Of a stretch of DNA of 64,000 bases, positions 9,819 through 18,829 are shown one piece after another. The position numbers were made by a program, and so were the translations under genes. Each line of letters starts with the position of its first letter. Position 1 is the first letter of the stretch. Source of the DNA: Nosema muscidifuracis (Eukaryota; Microsporidia; Nosematidae); assembly GCA_028335825.1 (NCBI GenBank), contig JAIOKI010000017.1:357493-421492 (forward strand). The letters are read 5' to 3'. Under the pieces are notes generated by a model. That model made no database searches. It had not been told where the DNA came from and saw only the letters and a list, made by a program, of their open reading frames with translations.

Positions 9819-10922
9819 ATGAAATTATCAAATTTAGAAATATTTTACAAATCTACTACCATAAGACTGTTTTACTTATCATTATCTATAATCTTCCACT
9901 ATTTATTCCCACATTTTGATAAATCTTCATCATTTTCCTTAAACAAATGGGATAGTGTATTTTTTGATAACATTTTACAAAAAGGTTATACTTCTGAACA
10001 TCAGCTAGCTTTCTTCCCTCTTTTACCAATTATTACAAAAATATTAATGCCAGGAATACCCTTTTATTTATCAGAAATATTAATTAATTTAATAATATCA
10101 TCTATTAATAGTATATTGCTTTATAACTTATCATTATTTTTTTTTGATTCTAATGTTTCAAAAATGGCTTTGTATTTTTTTATGTACAATCCTTGTTCAA
10201 TAATTCTAAATTCATTTTATACAGAATCTTTATTTATGCTTATATTTTTAATATTTATATATGAAATTATTCATAAAAATATGATTAGATCATCCTTTAT
10301 AATTTCTTTATCATGTCTATGTAGATCAAATGGAATACTTTTTATATATTTTTTATTTACTGGTAAATTAATATTTTTTTTAATTAATTTATGTATAGTT
10401 TGTTTACCTATATCAATATTCCAGATTTATAGTTTATCCAAGATATTTAAATACACTGTAAAAAGTATACATAAAACTTCAATTCAATCTTTAGATAAAT
10501 ATTTATCCAATAGATTATTTATTAAGATATTTGTACCATATTCGTATATTCAGAAGAAATATTGGGACCAAGGAATTTTAAAATTTTATACTCTTAATAA
10601 TTTACCTAATTTATTTATAGGCTTACCTTTTATATTATTTACATTTATTATTCTTTATACTGGATATACAATAAATTGTAAGAATAAGAATATTATCAAA
10701 AAAATGTGTAATTTATTAAGTGTACAAACTTTTATTTCTGTATTATTTTTACATCTTAATATGTATTTTAGATTTATAAGTTATAATCCTGTTATTTATA
10801 TGTGTATGGGATATTTATATATTAATAAGAAGAACAAAGTTAATGAAATATATTTTAGATTTTATTTAGCATTTAGTGTGGCTTATTCTATACTTTATGG
10901 TAGTTTTTATCCACCAGCTTAG
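9819..10922 (+). CDS. GPI18: GPI mannosyltransferase II, PIG-V/GPI18 family
   Basis: PIG-V adds the second mannose to the GPI anchor precursor in the ER lumen, using dolichol-phosphate mannose. The 367-residue protein is strongly hydrophobic with about eight to ten membrane segments. Family motifs are clear: KWDSVFF...L..GY..EHQLAFFPLLP near residues 43-70 (family WDA.YF......GY..E...AFFP..P, holding the catalytic acidic residue), then NPCSIILNSFYTESLF (family NPAS.F....YSES.F) near 123-138, and LCRSNGIL near 166-173 (family ARSNG). Yeast Gpi18 is about 433 residues, so this is compact. The start at 9819 is chosen over an upstream TTG because CCCCC lies at 9812-9816. With GPI8 further on, it shows that GPI anchors are made. 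Confidence 0.92.
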   Translation: MKLSNLEIFYKSTTIRLFYLSLSIIFHYLFPHFDKSSSFSLNKWDSVFFDNILQKGYTSEHQLAFFPLLPIITKILMPGIPFYLSEILINLIISSINSILLYNLSLFFFDSNVSKMALYFFMYNPCSIILNSFYTESLFMLIFLIFIYEIIHKNMIRSSFIISLSCLCRSNGILFIYFLFTGKLIFFLINLCIVCLPISIFQIYSLSKIFKYTVKSIHKTSIQSLDKYLSNRLFIKIFVPYSYIQKKYWDQGILKFYTLNNLPNLFIGLPFILFTFIILYTGYTINCKNKNIIKKMCNLLSVQTFISVLFLHLNMYFRFISYNPVIYMCMGYLYINKKNKVNEIYFRFYLAFSVAYSILYGSFYPPA

Positions 10923-11242
10923 TAGATAATAAATTAAATTATATTTTTAATTATTATATAATATTTTAGTATGTTAATTAAAATTAATATATACTTAATA
11001 ATTAAATATTCTATTATATAGTATTTATTATATAAATTTAAATTAATATATATTAATAATTAAATATTCTATTACATAGTATTTATTATATAAATAAATT
11101 AATATAATATAATAATTAAATATTCTATTCCATTATATAAATTTAAATTAAAATTATTATATAAATTAATATAATATAATATAATAATTAAATATTCTAT
11201 TCCATTATAAAAATTATTATATTATTTTTTTAAAAGTTCTAT
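10923..11242. repeat. Low-complexity AT spacer
   Basis: Three degenerate copies of a block built from AATTAAATATTCTATT and TATTATATAAATT follow one another between about 10960 and 11220. No gene is visible. Confidence 0.5.
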
Positions 11243-11842
11243 TTATTTCTTCTTATGAATCTTCCTTTGTATAACTAAAGAAATCAATGACATGCAAATT
11301 GTTAATACAAATGCTTGTAATTTAAGTTCAACCATACCAAATTTTTCATTAGTTAATATTTCTAGATCATTTAATAAGAATAATGAAGAATAAACAGAAG
11401 CAATTACTATTGAAATTGCTCCTTGTAATTTCTTTATATAGAAAAATAAGATTCCTACTATTATTACTAATATCCAGTTATAAACAGATATATTAAAATA
11501 TTCAGAATATTCATCAGAAAAATTAAGTATAAATAATCCAGTACATATCATTAAGAAAATAGTAGTAAGATATATAAGAATATAAGTAAGAATATATGAA
11601 GATATCATAAATCTGATAGGAGAACTTACCAAGTATTTTATAATAATAGAGTTTGTATAAAAAAGTTCAACATATCTTAAAATAAGACATACTAAAGGAA
11701 AAAGTGAAAAGAATGTGCTCTTTTTGCTGTAGAAGAAAAGAATTAGAGATATTGTAATTGATCCCATAAGAAAATTTAGATCTTTTTCCATAGAATATCT
11801 TTGAGTTAAGTAGAAGTCTTTGAGTATTTCTAAAATATCCAT
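11243..11842 (-). CDS. Hypothetical polytopic membrane protein, about six TM segments
   Basis: The 199-residue protein begins with a short polar N-terminus and then has hydrophobic stretches near residues 24-36, 43-57, 78-107, 120-135, 140-158 and 170-192, and ends in a basic tail RKIHKKK. That dibasic K-x-K ending resembles an ER-retrieval (KKxx-type) signal, though not exactly at the canonical position. I do not recognise the family. The ATG lacks a CCC motif; an ACAAACAA tract precedes it. Frame length and composition still argue for a real gene. Confidence 0.6.
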   Translation of the reverse strand: MDILEILKDFYLTQRYSMEKDLNFLMGSITISLILFFYSKKSTFFSLFPLVCLILRYVELFYTNSIIIKYLVSSPIRFMISSYILTYILIYLTTIFLMICTGLFILNFSDEYSEYFNISVYNWILVIIVGILFFYIKKLQGAISIVIASVYSSLFLLNDLEILTNEKFGMVELKLQAFVLTICMSLISLVIQRKIHKKK

Positions 11843-12067
11843 TTGTTTGTTTACATAAAAAATTATTTAATAATAAATAATATTATGGTTTGTAATAAAA
11901 TTAATTAAAAATATTTATAAAGGAAATTTTAAAGATATTTGAAATGATTTATTTTGTTTTAGTCTTTCAGATTAAATTGTTATATTTTTTAAATGATTAC
12001 CTTTTTTTGAGATATACAAGTGTCAGAATAAACTTTCTGAATTATTTCAAGTATTTTTAATATTTAT

Positions 12068-12128
12068 AAATAAGATAAGTACTACTCCATTCTTTATTAA
12101 TAAGATAAGTACTACTCCATTCTTTATT
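12068..12128. repeat. 30-bp tandem duplication
   Basis: The 30-base unit AATAAGATAAGTACTACTCC plus ATTCTTTATT occurs twice in direct succession from about 12069. It sits in the 400-base spacer between two divergently read genes. Nothing else is seen in that spacer. Confidence 0.8.
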
Positions 12129-12249
12129 AATAATATTTGATTTTTGTTTTTATAAAGTAATTCACTATCTTTAATTTTATTATCAATAATTATTTCTCTT
12201 AGATTAAGTTATAAATATTTCTAAAATTAAGATTCTATTTTTTTATCCC

Positions 12250-12693
12250 ATGCATAATTTTACTAACCAAATTGAAGATAAAGTATTAAAAAATATTTTT
12301 AAAGATACTTTATCAATATACACATATGAAGATACAAAAACATATCAGATACTCTTTAAAAATAAATATTATGAATTTATTATTAATAAAGATTATCCTT
12401 CATCTTATCCCAATATAAACATTGAATTATCTCTAGATATCTTAGATAAATACAAGAATAAATTTATGATCTACCAATTATTATATGAATGTATAAAGAA
12501 AGATGAATTGAATCTTGATAAAATTGATGAATTTACTTCAGTGATAGAATATAATAAAAATATAGAGAAGATTACAGAAGAACAATTTAATGAATATAAG
12601 GTTAGTCATATAAAGATAAGGAATAAGAAAGAAGGAATGACAGGAAGAGAAATATTTTTATTAGAGAAGAATAATAAATTAAATATTTTATAA
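12250..12693 (+). CDS. RWD-domain protein, GIR2/RWDD1-like (DRG partner)
   Basis: GIR2 (human RWDD1/DFRP2) stabilises the GTPase DRG2/Rbg2 and takes part in translation control with Gcn1. The first 90 residues fit a minimal RWD fold: YEFIINKDYPSSYPNINIEL at about 38-57 matches the RWD signature of hydrophobic strand, then YP..P.I. The tail holds ITEEQFNEYK followed by a basic helix and MTGREIFL near 128-136, corresponding to the family's 'T.E.F..W...F' and 'LTGKQLF' segments, the part that contacts DRG. At 147 residues it is shorter than yeast Gir2 (265). CCC touches the ATG (12247-12249). The partner-type protein Tma46/ZC3H15 is encoded at 20615-21364. Confidence 0.68.
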   Translation: MHNFTNQIEDKVLKNIFKDTLSIYTYEDTKTYQILFKNKYYEFIINKDYPSSYPNINIELSLDILDKYKNKFMIYQLLYECIKKDELNLDKIDEFTSVIEYNKNIEKITEEQFNEYKVSHIKIRNKKEGMTGREIFLLEKNNKLNIL

Positions 12694-12802
12694 ATAGAAG
12701 GTATTTATGAAATATTTCTATTATTTTTAGATATTATAAAATGAAAAATATTAATAAATTAAAAAATATTATCAAATGATAAAATATCCTTCATTTAAAT
12801 AT

Positions 12803-12945
12803 GATCTACTAAATTATAATCTACTAAACTATAACCTACTAACTTATGACCTACTAACTTATAATCTACTAATTTATAATCTACTAAACTATAACCTACC
12901 TAACCTAACCTATTAACATATAACCTACTAATTTAAATATAATTT
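12803..12945. repeat. 15-bp minisatellite (CTACTAAACTATAA-like)
   Basis: About eight to nine imperfect copies of a 15-base unit, consensus A[AG]TCTACTAAaCTATA, run from 12803 to about 12940. Toward the end the unit collapses to CCTAACCTAACC. The array lies between two convergent genes. Confidence 0.85.
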
Positions 12946-12960
12946 ATGCTAAAAATTTAA

Positions 12961-13461
12961 TTAAATAAACCTTATTAAGAAATATACACATAAAAATAGA
13001 GATATACTAAATATTAGTAAAGAAAATATACTTACCTTATTACTATCCCTATTAATCTTTTTTATATTTTCTGTAGTATCTGTAATATTCTTATTCATTT
13101 TATTAGACACACTTTCTAAAATATTCTTATCAAATAATAATCCATCATACAATCTACTAGCTTTTTTTCTAAGAATCTGTGTACTTTTAAGAATGTCCTC
13201 TTCTACATCTGTAAATTGATTAGTATTTACAGATCTCTGTTTAATTTCTATATCTTCGTATGTTTCATATAAATTATTAAGTCTGTGTAAAACTTTAGAT
13301 TTAATGTCGGGATCTTCTATATCTTCTGATATTATCTGTAGAGCTAGTTTGTTACTCTCTATCTTAGCATCAATGTCTTCTATATCAGAGTATTTATTTT
13401 TATTTTGGATGTAGTCAGCAGTTTCGTTGAGAAGATTTTTAAAATATTCAGGATCGAACAT
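12961..13461 (-). CDS. Tail-anchored SNARE, Use1-like (Qc)
   Basis: The 166-residue protein has the layout of a SNARE: a helical N-terminal region, a heptad-type helix of about 60 residues (from about ILKSTQILRKKASRLYDGLL to ITDTTENIKKINRDS, residues 90-145), and a single C-terminal membrane segment (about 146-165) with almost nothing after it. The central-layer position appears to fall in a D/N-rich part of the helix. The pattern of long helix with D..L.ES.S..M..N and the ER-type short tail best fits Use1, the Qc-type SNARE for Golgi-to-ER retrograde fusion. Sec20, Bos1 or another SNARE cannot be excluded. The ATG has CCC upstream (complement of 13465-13467). Confidence 0.55.
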   Translation of the reverse strand: MFDPEYFKNLLNETADYIQNKNKYSDIEDIDAKIESNKLALQIISEDIEDPDIKSKVLHRLNNLYETYEDIEIKQRSVNTNQFTDVEEDILKSTQILRKKASRLYDGLLFDKNILESVSNKMNKNITDTTENIKKINRDSNKVSIFSLLIFSISLFLCVYFLIRFI

Positions 13462-13517
13462 TTGAGGGAGAAAAAATCAAATTTTTATGATTTTTATATA
13501 AGCTTAAAATTGTGGAT

Positions 13518-13745
13518 ATAATAAAGTATTATTAATATAATATTAAAATTTATTGATAAATAAAGCATTATTAATGTGATCTAAAATTTATTGATATAAT
13601 AAAGCATTATTAATGTAATATTAAAATTTATTGATATAATAGAGCATTATTAATATAATATTAATATTTATTGATATAATAGAGAATTATTAATATAATC
13701 TTAAAATTTATTGATAAATAGAGCATTATTAATATTTCCTATTAT
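13518..13745. repeat. Minisatellite, about 42-bp units
   Basis: Five to six imperfect copies of ATAATAAAGCATTATTAATATAA followed by TATTAAAATTTATTGAT run from about 13518 to 13735 in the spacer upstream of the SNARE gene and downstream of GPI8. Confidence 0.75.
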
Positions 13746-13856
13746 CTTTTAAGGTATTTTAATATAATATTAAGATGGTATCCTATTATATCATGAAATA
13801 TTATAAACTTTTTTCTTTGTAACATAAGAAAGATATTTCTTTAAATATATTATTTT

Positions 13857-14612
13857 TTAATTAATAAAGAAATCTTTAAATTTAAATTCTTCCTTATCAG
13901 AATAAGTCATAGTAGATTTTAGATCATATTCATTAACCTTATTAAATAAATCATTCAAACTTAATTCTTCTACATCTTCTGAACTTATTACCTTATAAAA
14001 ATAATAAGCAAAATTATCTACAGTAGTAACTCCTAGTGAATCATTAGATCCAAAACTAAGTGAAGGTTCATTATTAGCACTAGTACTAACTACATACAAA
14101 TTATCAATATCTCTATCAACCATACTTTCTGCTTTACAAGTATCAACAATTAGGAGTACTTTATTAACTCTCTGACATAATTTCTTAATATTATACATAA
14201 GATCTTCTTTAGTAAGCCATTCTTTATCAAAAAACTTAAAGACTCCTTCACATCCATGTCCTGTTAAATAAACAAGTACATTATCATCCTTAGAAATATA
14301 CATTAATTCAGGGATATTACATCTTAAACCATTTAAGAAGTCATTAGGTGAGTATCCTTTTGATTTTAATTTAGTATACGATATTTTAGTATTGTTATCT
14401 AAATAAACATATGAAGGATGAATATTTCTTTTATCTTGTATTATATCTTCAGTGAAGTAGTTTATTACAAGAGGGTTCTTGTTATATTTAAGTAAAATTG
14501 TGTATATTATATAAATATCTGTCATGTGTCTGTAATTTAAATATCCTTGGGATGAGTTTAGTAAGATAGTATAAGATTTAGTAAATAAATAAGGTAGAAT
14601 AAATATATACAT
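13857..14612 (-). CDS. GPI8: GPI8/PIG-K, catalytic subunit of GPI transamidase
   Basis: GPI8 is the caspase-like cysteine protease that cuts the C-terminal signal of a precursor protein and joins the new end to a GPI anchor in the ER lumen. The 251-residue protein starts with a hydrophobic leader (IFILPYLF), then NYRHMTDIYIIY at 26-37 (family NYRH.A....Y), IHPSYVY (family NPRN..PA.V), and the catalytic dyad: histidine in TGHGCEGVFKF (His119) and cysteine in LLIVDTCKAESM (Cys159). Both are present. It then continues with a family-like S...EPSLS..S.D..GV...D.F.YY. Yeast Gpi8 is 411 residues; the C-terminal membrane part is absent here, as in human-type soluble variants it would be needed for anchoring, so anchoring may rely on partner subunits. 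A CCCC motif lies 11 bases upstream (complement of 14624-14627). Confidence 0.95.
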   Translation of the reverse strand: MYIFILPYLFTKSYTILLNSSQGYLNYRHMTDIYIIYTILLKYNKNPLVINYFTEDIIQDKRNIHPSYVYLDNNTKISYTKLKSKGYSPNDFLNGLRCNIPELMYISKDDNVLVYLTGHGCEGVFKFFDKEWLTKEDLMYNIKKLCQRVNKVLLIVDTCKAESMVDRDIDNLYVVSTSANNEPSLSFGSNDSLGVTTVDNFAYYFYKVISSEDVEELSLNDLFNKVNEYDLKSTMTYSDKEEFKFKDFFIN

Positions 14613-14629
14613 AAAAAATGATAGGGGTA

Positions 14630-14835
14630 TAATATATACATAAATAATATTAGAAGAGGGTATATTTAAATAATATTGAAGAGGGTATTTGATTATAAAA
14701 TTAGAAGAGAGTATTTATTGATTATAAAATTATAAGAGAGTATACTTAAATGAAATTAGAAGAGTATTTGTCTTAAATGAAGTTAGAAGAGGGTATATAC
14801 ATAAATAATATTAGAAGAGTATTTTACTTGATTAT
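14630..14835. repeat. Degenerate repeats of GAAGAGGGTAT
   Basis: Seven or so scattered copies of a unit like ATATTAGAAGAGGGTATATA, spaced 25 to 35 bases, fill the sequence upstream of GPI8 from about 14630 to 14830. No gene is seen up to 15072. Confidence 0.65.
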
Positions 14836-15072
14836 GAAATAAATAGAATAGTTTTAAAATTTGTAAAAATGACTCTAAAAATTTATCAGTTTTAGAAGTA
14901 AATTTTGTTATATTAAAAATTATTTATTATATTAAATTAATTTTTCAAAAATAAATTATATTAATTTATAAAAAGAATGATAAGTAAATAAGAAAATATA
15001 TATAAAACAATGAGTCATATAATATAACCAATTATATTTAAGAAATACAGAATGATATTTAATTTATAAATT

Positions 15073-15252
15073 TCATTGAAATCCATCCTTAAATTTGACA
15101 ATTCTTCTTTTTCTATTCCTTATAGCTGTTTTAAGTATAGGATCTTTTATATCATAATCTAAATCATAAATCTGTATATCTACTTTCTTATATATAATAA
15201 ACAAGATACTTTCTTTTATATACTGTGCTAATGTGATAATTTTTCTTAACAT
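15073..15252 (-). CDS. Small hypothetical protein, 59 aa
   Basis: An ATG-to-TGA frame of 59 codons. The N-terminal third (MLRKIITLAQYIKESILFII) is hydrophobic and helical; the C-terminal third is strongly basic (AIRNRKRRIVKFKDGF). The codon and residue use look like those of the neighbouring genes rather than of random AT-rich sequence, where basic stretches ending GF are rare. No CCC signal is seen in front of the ATG. It is divergent from the 35-codon frame at 15298, with 45 bases between the two starts. I do not recognise it; a short ribosomal or ribosome-associated protein is one possibility. Confidence 0.4.
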   Translation of the reverse strand: MLRKIITLAQYIKESILFIIYKKVDIQIYDLDYDIKDPILKTAIRNRKRRIVKFKDGFQ

Positions 15253-15297
15253 CTTTGTTTTTTATTTAAATTGTGTTTTTATTTTTAACCCTCAATT

Positions 15298-15405
15298 ATG
15301 AAATTATTTGTGTTTATGATTACGAAAATGCAGAAATATGTTTTTGACTTTAAGAAAGAAGAAGTTTCTTGGTTTGTACCAAGTATGAAATATTCAAAGA
15401 AATAG
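15298..15405 (+). CDS. Very short ORF with a CCC start signal, 35 aa
   Basis: ATG at 15298 is preceded by ACCCTCAATT, with CCC at 15289-15291, exactly the spacing seen at proven genes here. The 35 residues (MKLFVFMITKMQKY, then VFDFKKEEVSW and a basic end KYSKK) have a hydrophobic start. Support comes only from the start signal and from lower AT content than the flanks. It could be a real microprotein, the first exon of something longer, or the wreck of a gene. Confidence 0.3.
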   Translation: MKLFVFMITKMQKYVFDFKKEEVSWFVPSMKYSKK

Positions 15406-15851
15406 ATAAAACAAATGTTATTTTATGAAGAAAATGAGTTTAACCATTTATCTTATAAGAATACTATTTTGAAAATTATAATTTATATTAAATTAAATAT
15501 TTTTAATAGTTGATTAATAACAGTGAATATTTTAAATTAAATAAATTATATATTTGAATACTTATAAAATTAAATACTTATAAATTTTAATAAATTGTAT
15601 TTGAATACTTTAAATTAATTATTATGAAATTAAATATTTTTTAATAGTTGAATACTTAAAAATTAAATACTTTAAATCAATTATTATATATTTAATTACT
15701 TAAAAATTAAATAATTTATATATTTGAATACTTATAAAATTAAATAAATTAAATAAATTAAATAATTTAAATCCCCTTTACTCCTTTTTAATAAGGAGAT
15801 AATAATTTATTGGTTAACTTATAAATATATATTTTCTATTATAATTATTCT
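15406..15851. repeat. AT-rich spacer with ATTTGAATACTTA repeats
   Basis: Between about 15470 and 15770 variants of TTGAATACTTATAAAATTAAATA recur six or more times. A CCCC at 15772-15775 is the only C-run before the next gene and is about 77 bases from its ATG. Confidence 0.55.
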
Positions 15852-16511
15852 ATGACAACTACAACCTTTAAAAATTTAAGAGCTCTAATACAATTATTTA
15901 GTGTCCTTCTTATAATAATAAATCTACCACTACCCCTCGTATTATTTTTAAATTCAGATATAGTAGTTATAGAAGTAGATCATCTTGAAATGGGATACCT
16001 TAGTTTAACATTAATGTATAAAACAGTAATAATATGTAATATAACTTTGGGAATGTTTGCTAGTTGTGGTATGAATAGTAAGGTAAAATTTTATATGAGA
16101 ATATATCTATTTATTACTTTTATTTACTTGATGTTTTTTATAGCTTGTATTTTATACGTAAAGAATCCGTACACAAAAAGATTAATAACAACATTCGTTG
16201 AACGAAGTAATTCTTCAGTTCCTTTAAGATGTATAATGGAAAATCTACTTGTGTGTACTCTGGGGAGTTCTTGTGAAAATGCTTTGAGAAGATCAAGTGG
16301 TCATCTTGTAAAATACTTTATGTGGGTTTCTTTATCTTCACTTATACTTCATGCATTAAGTTTTATATTTATAAGAATAGCTGTAAATATAGAAATATAT
16401 AAACAACCAGTAAAACCTCCAAGATTTGCTACAATAACAAGAGCAGGAATGGATACACAATCTTTAAGACAAAAGAGGGTTCTTGAAGTAGAAAATGGTG
16501 TGGTAGTCTAA
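15852..16511 (+). CDS. Four-transmembrane protein, tetraspanin-like layout
   Basis: The 219-residue protein has hydrophobic segments near residues 12-33, 52-72, 82-105 and 150-176. A short polar loop separates segments one and two, and a longer loop of about 45 residues with cysteines (SVPLRC, VCTLGSSCEN) lies between segments three and four, followed by a basic and polar C-terminal tail of about 40 residues. That is the topology of tetraspanins, but the family's CCG motif is not present, so this is resemblance in layout only. The start is the first ATG; no close CCC is present. Confidence 0.65.
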   Translation: MTTTTFKNLRALIQLFSVLLIIINLPLPLVLFLNSDIVVIEVDHLEMGYLSLTLMYKTVIICNITLGMFASCGMNSKVKFYMRIYLFITFIYLMFFIACILYVKNPYTKRLITTFVERSNSSVPLRCIMENLLVCTLGSSCENALRRSSGHLVKYFMWVSLSSLILHALSFIFIRIAVNIEIYKQPVKPPRFATITRAGMDTQSLRQKRVLEVENGVVV

Positions 16512-16610
16512 AATAAATTTAGAAATTAAATGTGAATATTTTATTTGTTCAATTAATTTTTATGCGGTTTCAAATTTTGAAATTTATTTTAAAATTAAAT
16601 AAACCCCACA

Positions 16611-17003
16611 ATGGCTTACGATAACAATGGAAGAAATAGATACAATGGTGATAGAAGACCTGTAAGTAGAAGTTTTAGAGAGAGAAATGATTCATATAAT
16701 GAGGATCGTAGATCTTTTGATTCATCAAGGAGAGGATTTAGATCTAACGAAGGAATAAGAAGAAATGGATTTGATCGAGATAACTATAATCCAAGACAAA
16801 ATAATTTTTATCCATCTAGATTTTATGATAATGGAAGATATAATAATAATGTAAGATCATATGAAAATGGAAGATTTAATGATAATAAATCAAGAAACTT
16901 TGAAAACAGAAGATCATATAATCAGCCAAGAGAAAGAAGAATTAAAAAAACAAAAGAAGAATTAGATAAAGAATTAGCTGTTTATATGGCAACCACTAAT
17001 TAA
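16611..17003 (+). CDS. ALY/Yra1-type mRNA export adaptor: RG-rich body with UAP56-binding motif
   Basis: The 130-residue protein is a low-complexity chain of R, N, G, Y, D and S (repeated GRYN, SRR, FDNGR units), expected to bind RNA and be disordered. The last 20 residues, KKTKEELDKELAVYMA, match the UAP56-binding motif at the end of ALYREF/Yra1 (family KT.EELD.ELD.YM), which docks the DEAD-box helicase Sub2/UAP56 during mRNA export. The RRM that sits in the middle of Yra1 is missing, so it is more like UIF/CHTOP-style adaptors. CCCC sits at 16604-16607, three bases before the ATG. I am fairly sure of the motif, less of which adaptor this replaces. Confidence 0.75.
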   Translation: MAYDNNGRNRYNGDRRPVSRSFRERNDSYNEDRRSFDSSRRGFRSNEGIRRNGFDRDNYNPRQNNFYPSRFYDNGRYNNNVRSYENGRFNDNKSRNFENRRSYNQPRERRIKKTKEELDKELAVYMATTN

Positions 17004-17028
17004 AGAATTTGTTTAAAGATATATTTAA

Positions 17029-17586
17029 TTAAACAGATGACCCACTATTATTAATTTCTAATAGATTGATCATTTTTTTTAAATTGATAACTTCTATTTC
17101 AGTGGGTATATTAATATCAAAGATAATTTTTCTTTTAAGGAAATCTTCCATCCATTTAAACTCATCAACAAGATCAATTTTGGACAAATAATTAAAAATT
17201 TTTAGAGAATTCTCTTTTGTAATTTGTATTTTATTAAATTTGGTATCTCCTTGATCTTTAATAAAATCAATTTGTGATTTCAAATTTTTAAGTTGAGATA
17301 TTTCTGTATTCTCAATTTCACTTTTCATTTTTGTAAGTGTTGATGTAACATATTCTTTTCGTTTGATTAACGTAGAATAATATAAAGAATCGTATGACAT
17401 TTGTTTGTTATGAATCTTTGTAAGAATTTCTCGTAGGTATTCATATAATTTTTTTTTGTATTTATTTCGAACTTCATCTAATTTAAATGATGGTATATAA
17501 TTAATAGAAGGTTTTGTGGATTTCAATGTTGGTTTGAGTGTAGATAAGTCCCCAATTATATCTTCAAGAATATTGTTTATATTCAT
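17029..17586 (-). CDS. Hypothetical coiled-coil protein
   Basis: The 185-residue protein is lysine-rich and mostly helical, with heptad-like stretches near residues 38-70 and 75-125 (KMKSEIENTEISQLKNLKSQ) and no membrane segment. No family is recognised; kinetochore or vesicle-tether subunits would have this look, but nothing points to one. The start is supported by CCCC upstream of the ATG (complement of 17593-17596). It converges with the ALY-like gene, leaving 25 bases between stops, which is typical of compact microsporidian arms. Confidence 0.7.
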   Translation of the reverse strand: MNINNILEDIIGDLSTLKPTLKSTKPSINYIPSFKLDEVRNKYKKKLYEYLREILTKIHNKQMSYDSLYYSTLIKRKEYVTSTLTKMKSEIENTEISQLKNLKSQIDFIKDQGDTKFNKIQITKENSLKIFNYLSKIDLVDEFKWMEDFLKRKIIFDINIPTEIEVINLKKMINLLEINNSGSSV

Positions 17587-17688
17587 TACAAAGGGGTTTA
17601 AATCTTATTCGTACATTTTAACGTACTTCTTACGGGTATAAAAATTATTCGTTTCTTACATTATAAAAAGAAATTTAACTAGGATTTT

Positions 17689-18684
17689 ATGGTTAATTAT
17701 CATCATATTGATGCTAGTGATTTGAAATTTGATACTATGTTTGATAAAGAGACATGTATTAAAATGTACAAAGATATGCTAATACTAAGAAGTTTAGAGA
17801 AATATGTTGAAGTTAAGTATGAAACGGGGTATGTAAGAGGATTTTGTCATTTGGTGATTGGACAAGAGAATATTTATATGGGATTGCAACAGGTACTAGA
17901 CAAAGAAGATAAAATTATAGGATCCTATAGATGCCATGGATTAGCATATATATCAGGAATTAGTGTTGAAAGTATAATTTGTGAGTTATTGGGTAAATAT
18001 AATGGAAATTGTAAAGGAAAAGGTGGATCTATGCATTTGTATAACGAACAATTCTTTGGAGGACATGGTATAGTAGGAGCACAAGTATCACTTGGTACTG
18101 GTATTGGGTTTGCACTTAAATATCTAGATAAAAAAAACGTTTGTTTTGTTTTTTATGGAGATGGTGCAGCTAACCAAGGACAAGTTAGTGAATCATTTAA
18201 TATGGCTAAATTGTGGAATCTACCTATAGTTTATATATGTGAAAATAATAGATATTCGATGTGGAGTCGTGAAGATGATATGAGTTCGTATTGTGATTAT
18301 TACAAAAGAGGTCATAATATACCAGGAATACAAGTTGATGATAAAGATATTAGCAAACTAACTGATGTACTAAAATTTGCAAAAAATTATGCAATAAAAA
18401 AAGGACCTATCATAATACAAGTTGATACTTATAGAACATGCAAACATTCATGTAAAGATATAGATGATTTTTACAGATCACCTGAAGAAATTAAAAAAAA
18501 TATGGATGAAGATTGTCTCAAGCAATTAAGAGAACAATTGAAAACTCATATAAAAGAAGAAGAGATTGTTGTCATTGAAGATGAAACTATTCATAATTTT
18601 TCAATGGATGCTAAAAAAGCTAGCTTTGCATCGGAACCAGATATGGAAGAACTTTATACTGATATCTATTTACCCGAAGATTAA
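17689..18684 (+). CDS. PDHA1: Pyruvate dehydrogenase E1 component, alpha subunit
   Basis: E1 is a thiamine-diphosphate enzyme that decarboxylates pyruvate. The 331-residue protein keeps the full core: RG.CH..IGQE near 50-60, YRCHG at 80-84, GKGGSMH at 110-116, HG.V..Q at 126-132, and the ThDP/Mg motif GDGAANQGQ (157-165) with ENN at 185-187. The family's phosphorylation loop (YRYHGHSMSDPG in animals) is changed to YRTCKHSCKDIDD: histidine and serine remain but the D-P-G is lost, so control by the usual kinase is doubtful. Some microsporidia keep E1 alpha and beta without E2 and E3, where E1 is thought to work in another redox setting; whether that holds here cannot be seen. No mitochondrial-type leader is obvious and no CCC precedes the ATG. 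About 45 residues shorter than animal forms. Confidence 0.96.
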   Translation: MVNYHHIDASDLKFDTMFDKETCIKMYKDMLILRSLEKYVEVKYETGYVRGFCHLVIGQENIYMGLQQVLDKEDKIIGSYRCHGLAYISGISVESIICELLGKYNGNCKGKGGSMHLYNEQFFGGHGIVGAQVSLGTGIGFALKYLDKKNVCFVFYGDGAANQGQVSESFNMAKLWNLPIVYICENNRYSMWSREDDMSSYCDYYKRGHNIPGIQVDDKDISKLTDVLKFAKNYAIKKGPIIIQVDTYRTCKHSCKDIDDFYRSPEEIKKNMDEDCLKQLREQLKTHIKEEEIVVIEDETIHNFSMDAKKASFASEPDMEELYTDIYLPED

Positions 18685-18829
18685 AAAATTTGATTTTACA
18701 AATGAAACTTGTATTATGGCTATTTTTCTTATTAAAAAGAATTCCAGTTTTTATAATTCTTCCCTCCATTTTTTCCCGCCACTAAATTAAAAAAAAATAT
18801 ATAAAAAAATAAATTAAATAGAACTCATA

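Noticed and set aside
12900-12925. CCTAACCTAACC, telomere-like
   Set aside because: It is two units inside a 15-bp minisatellite between genes and not a telomeric array.
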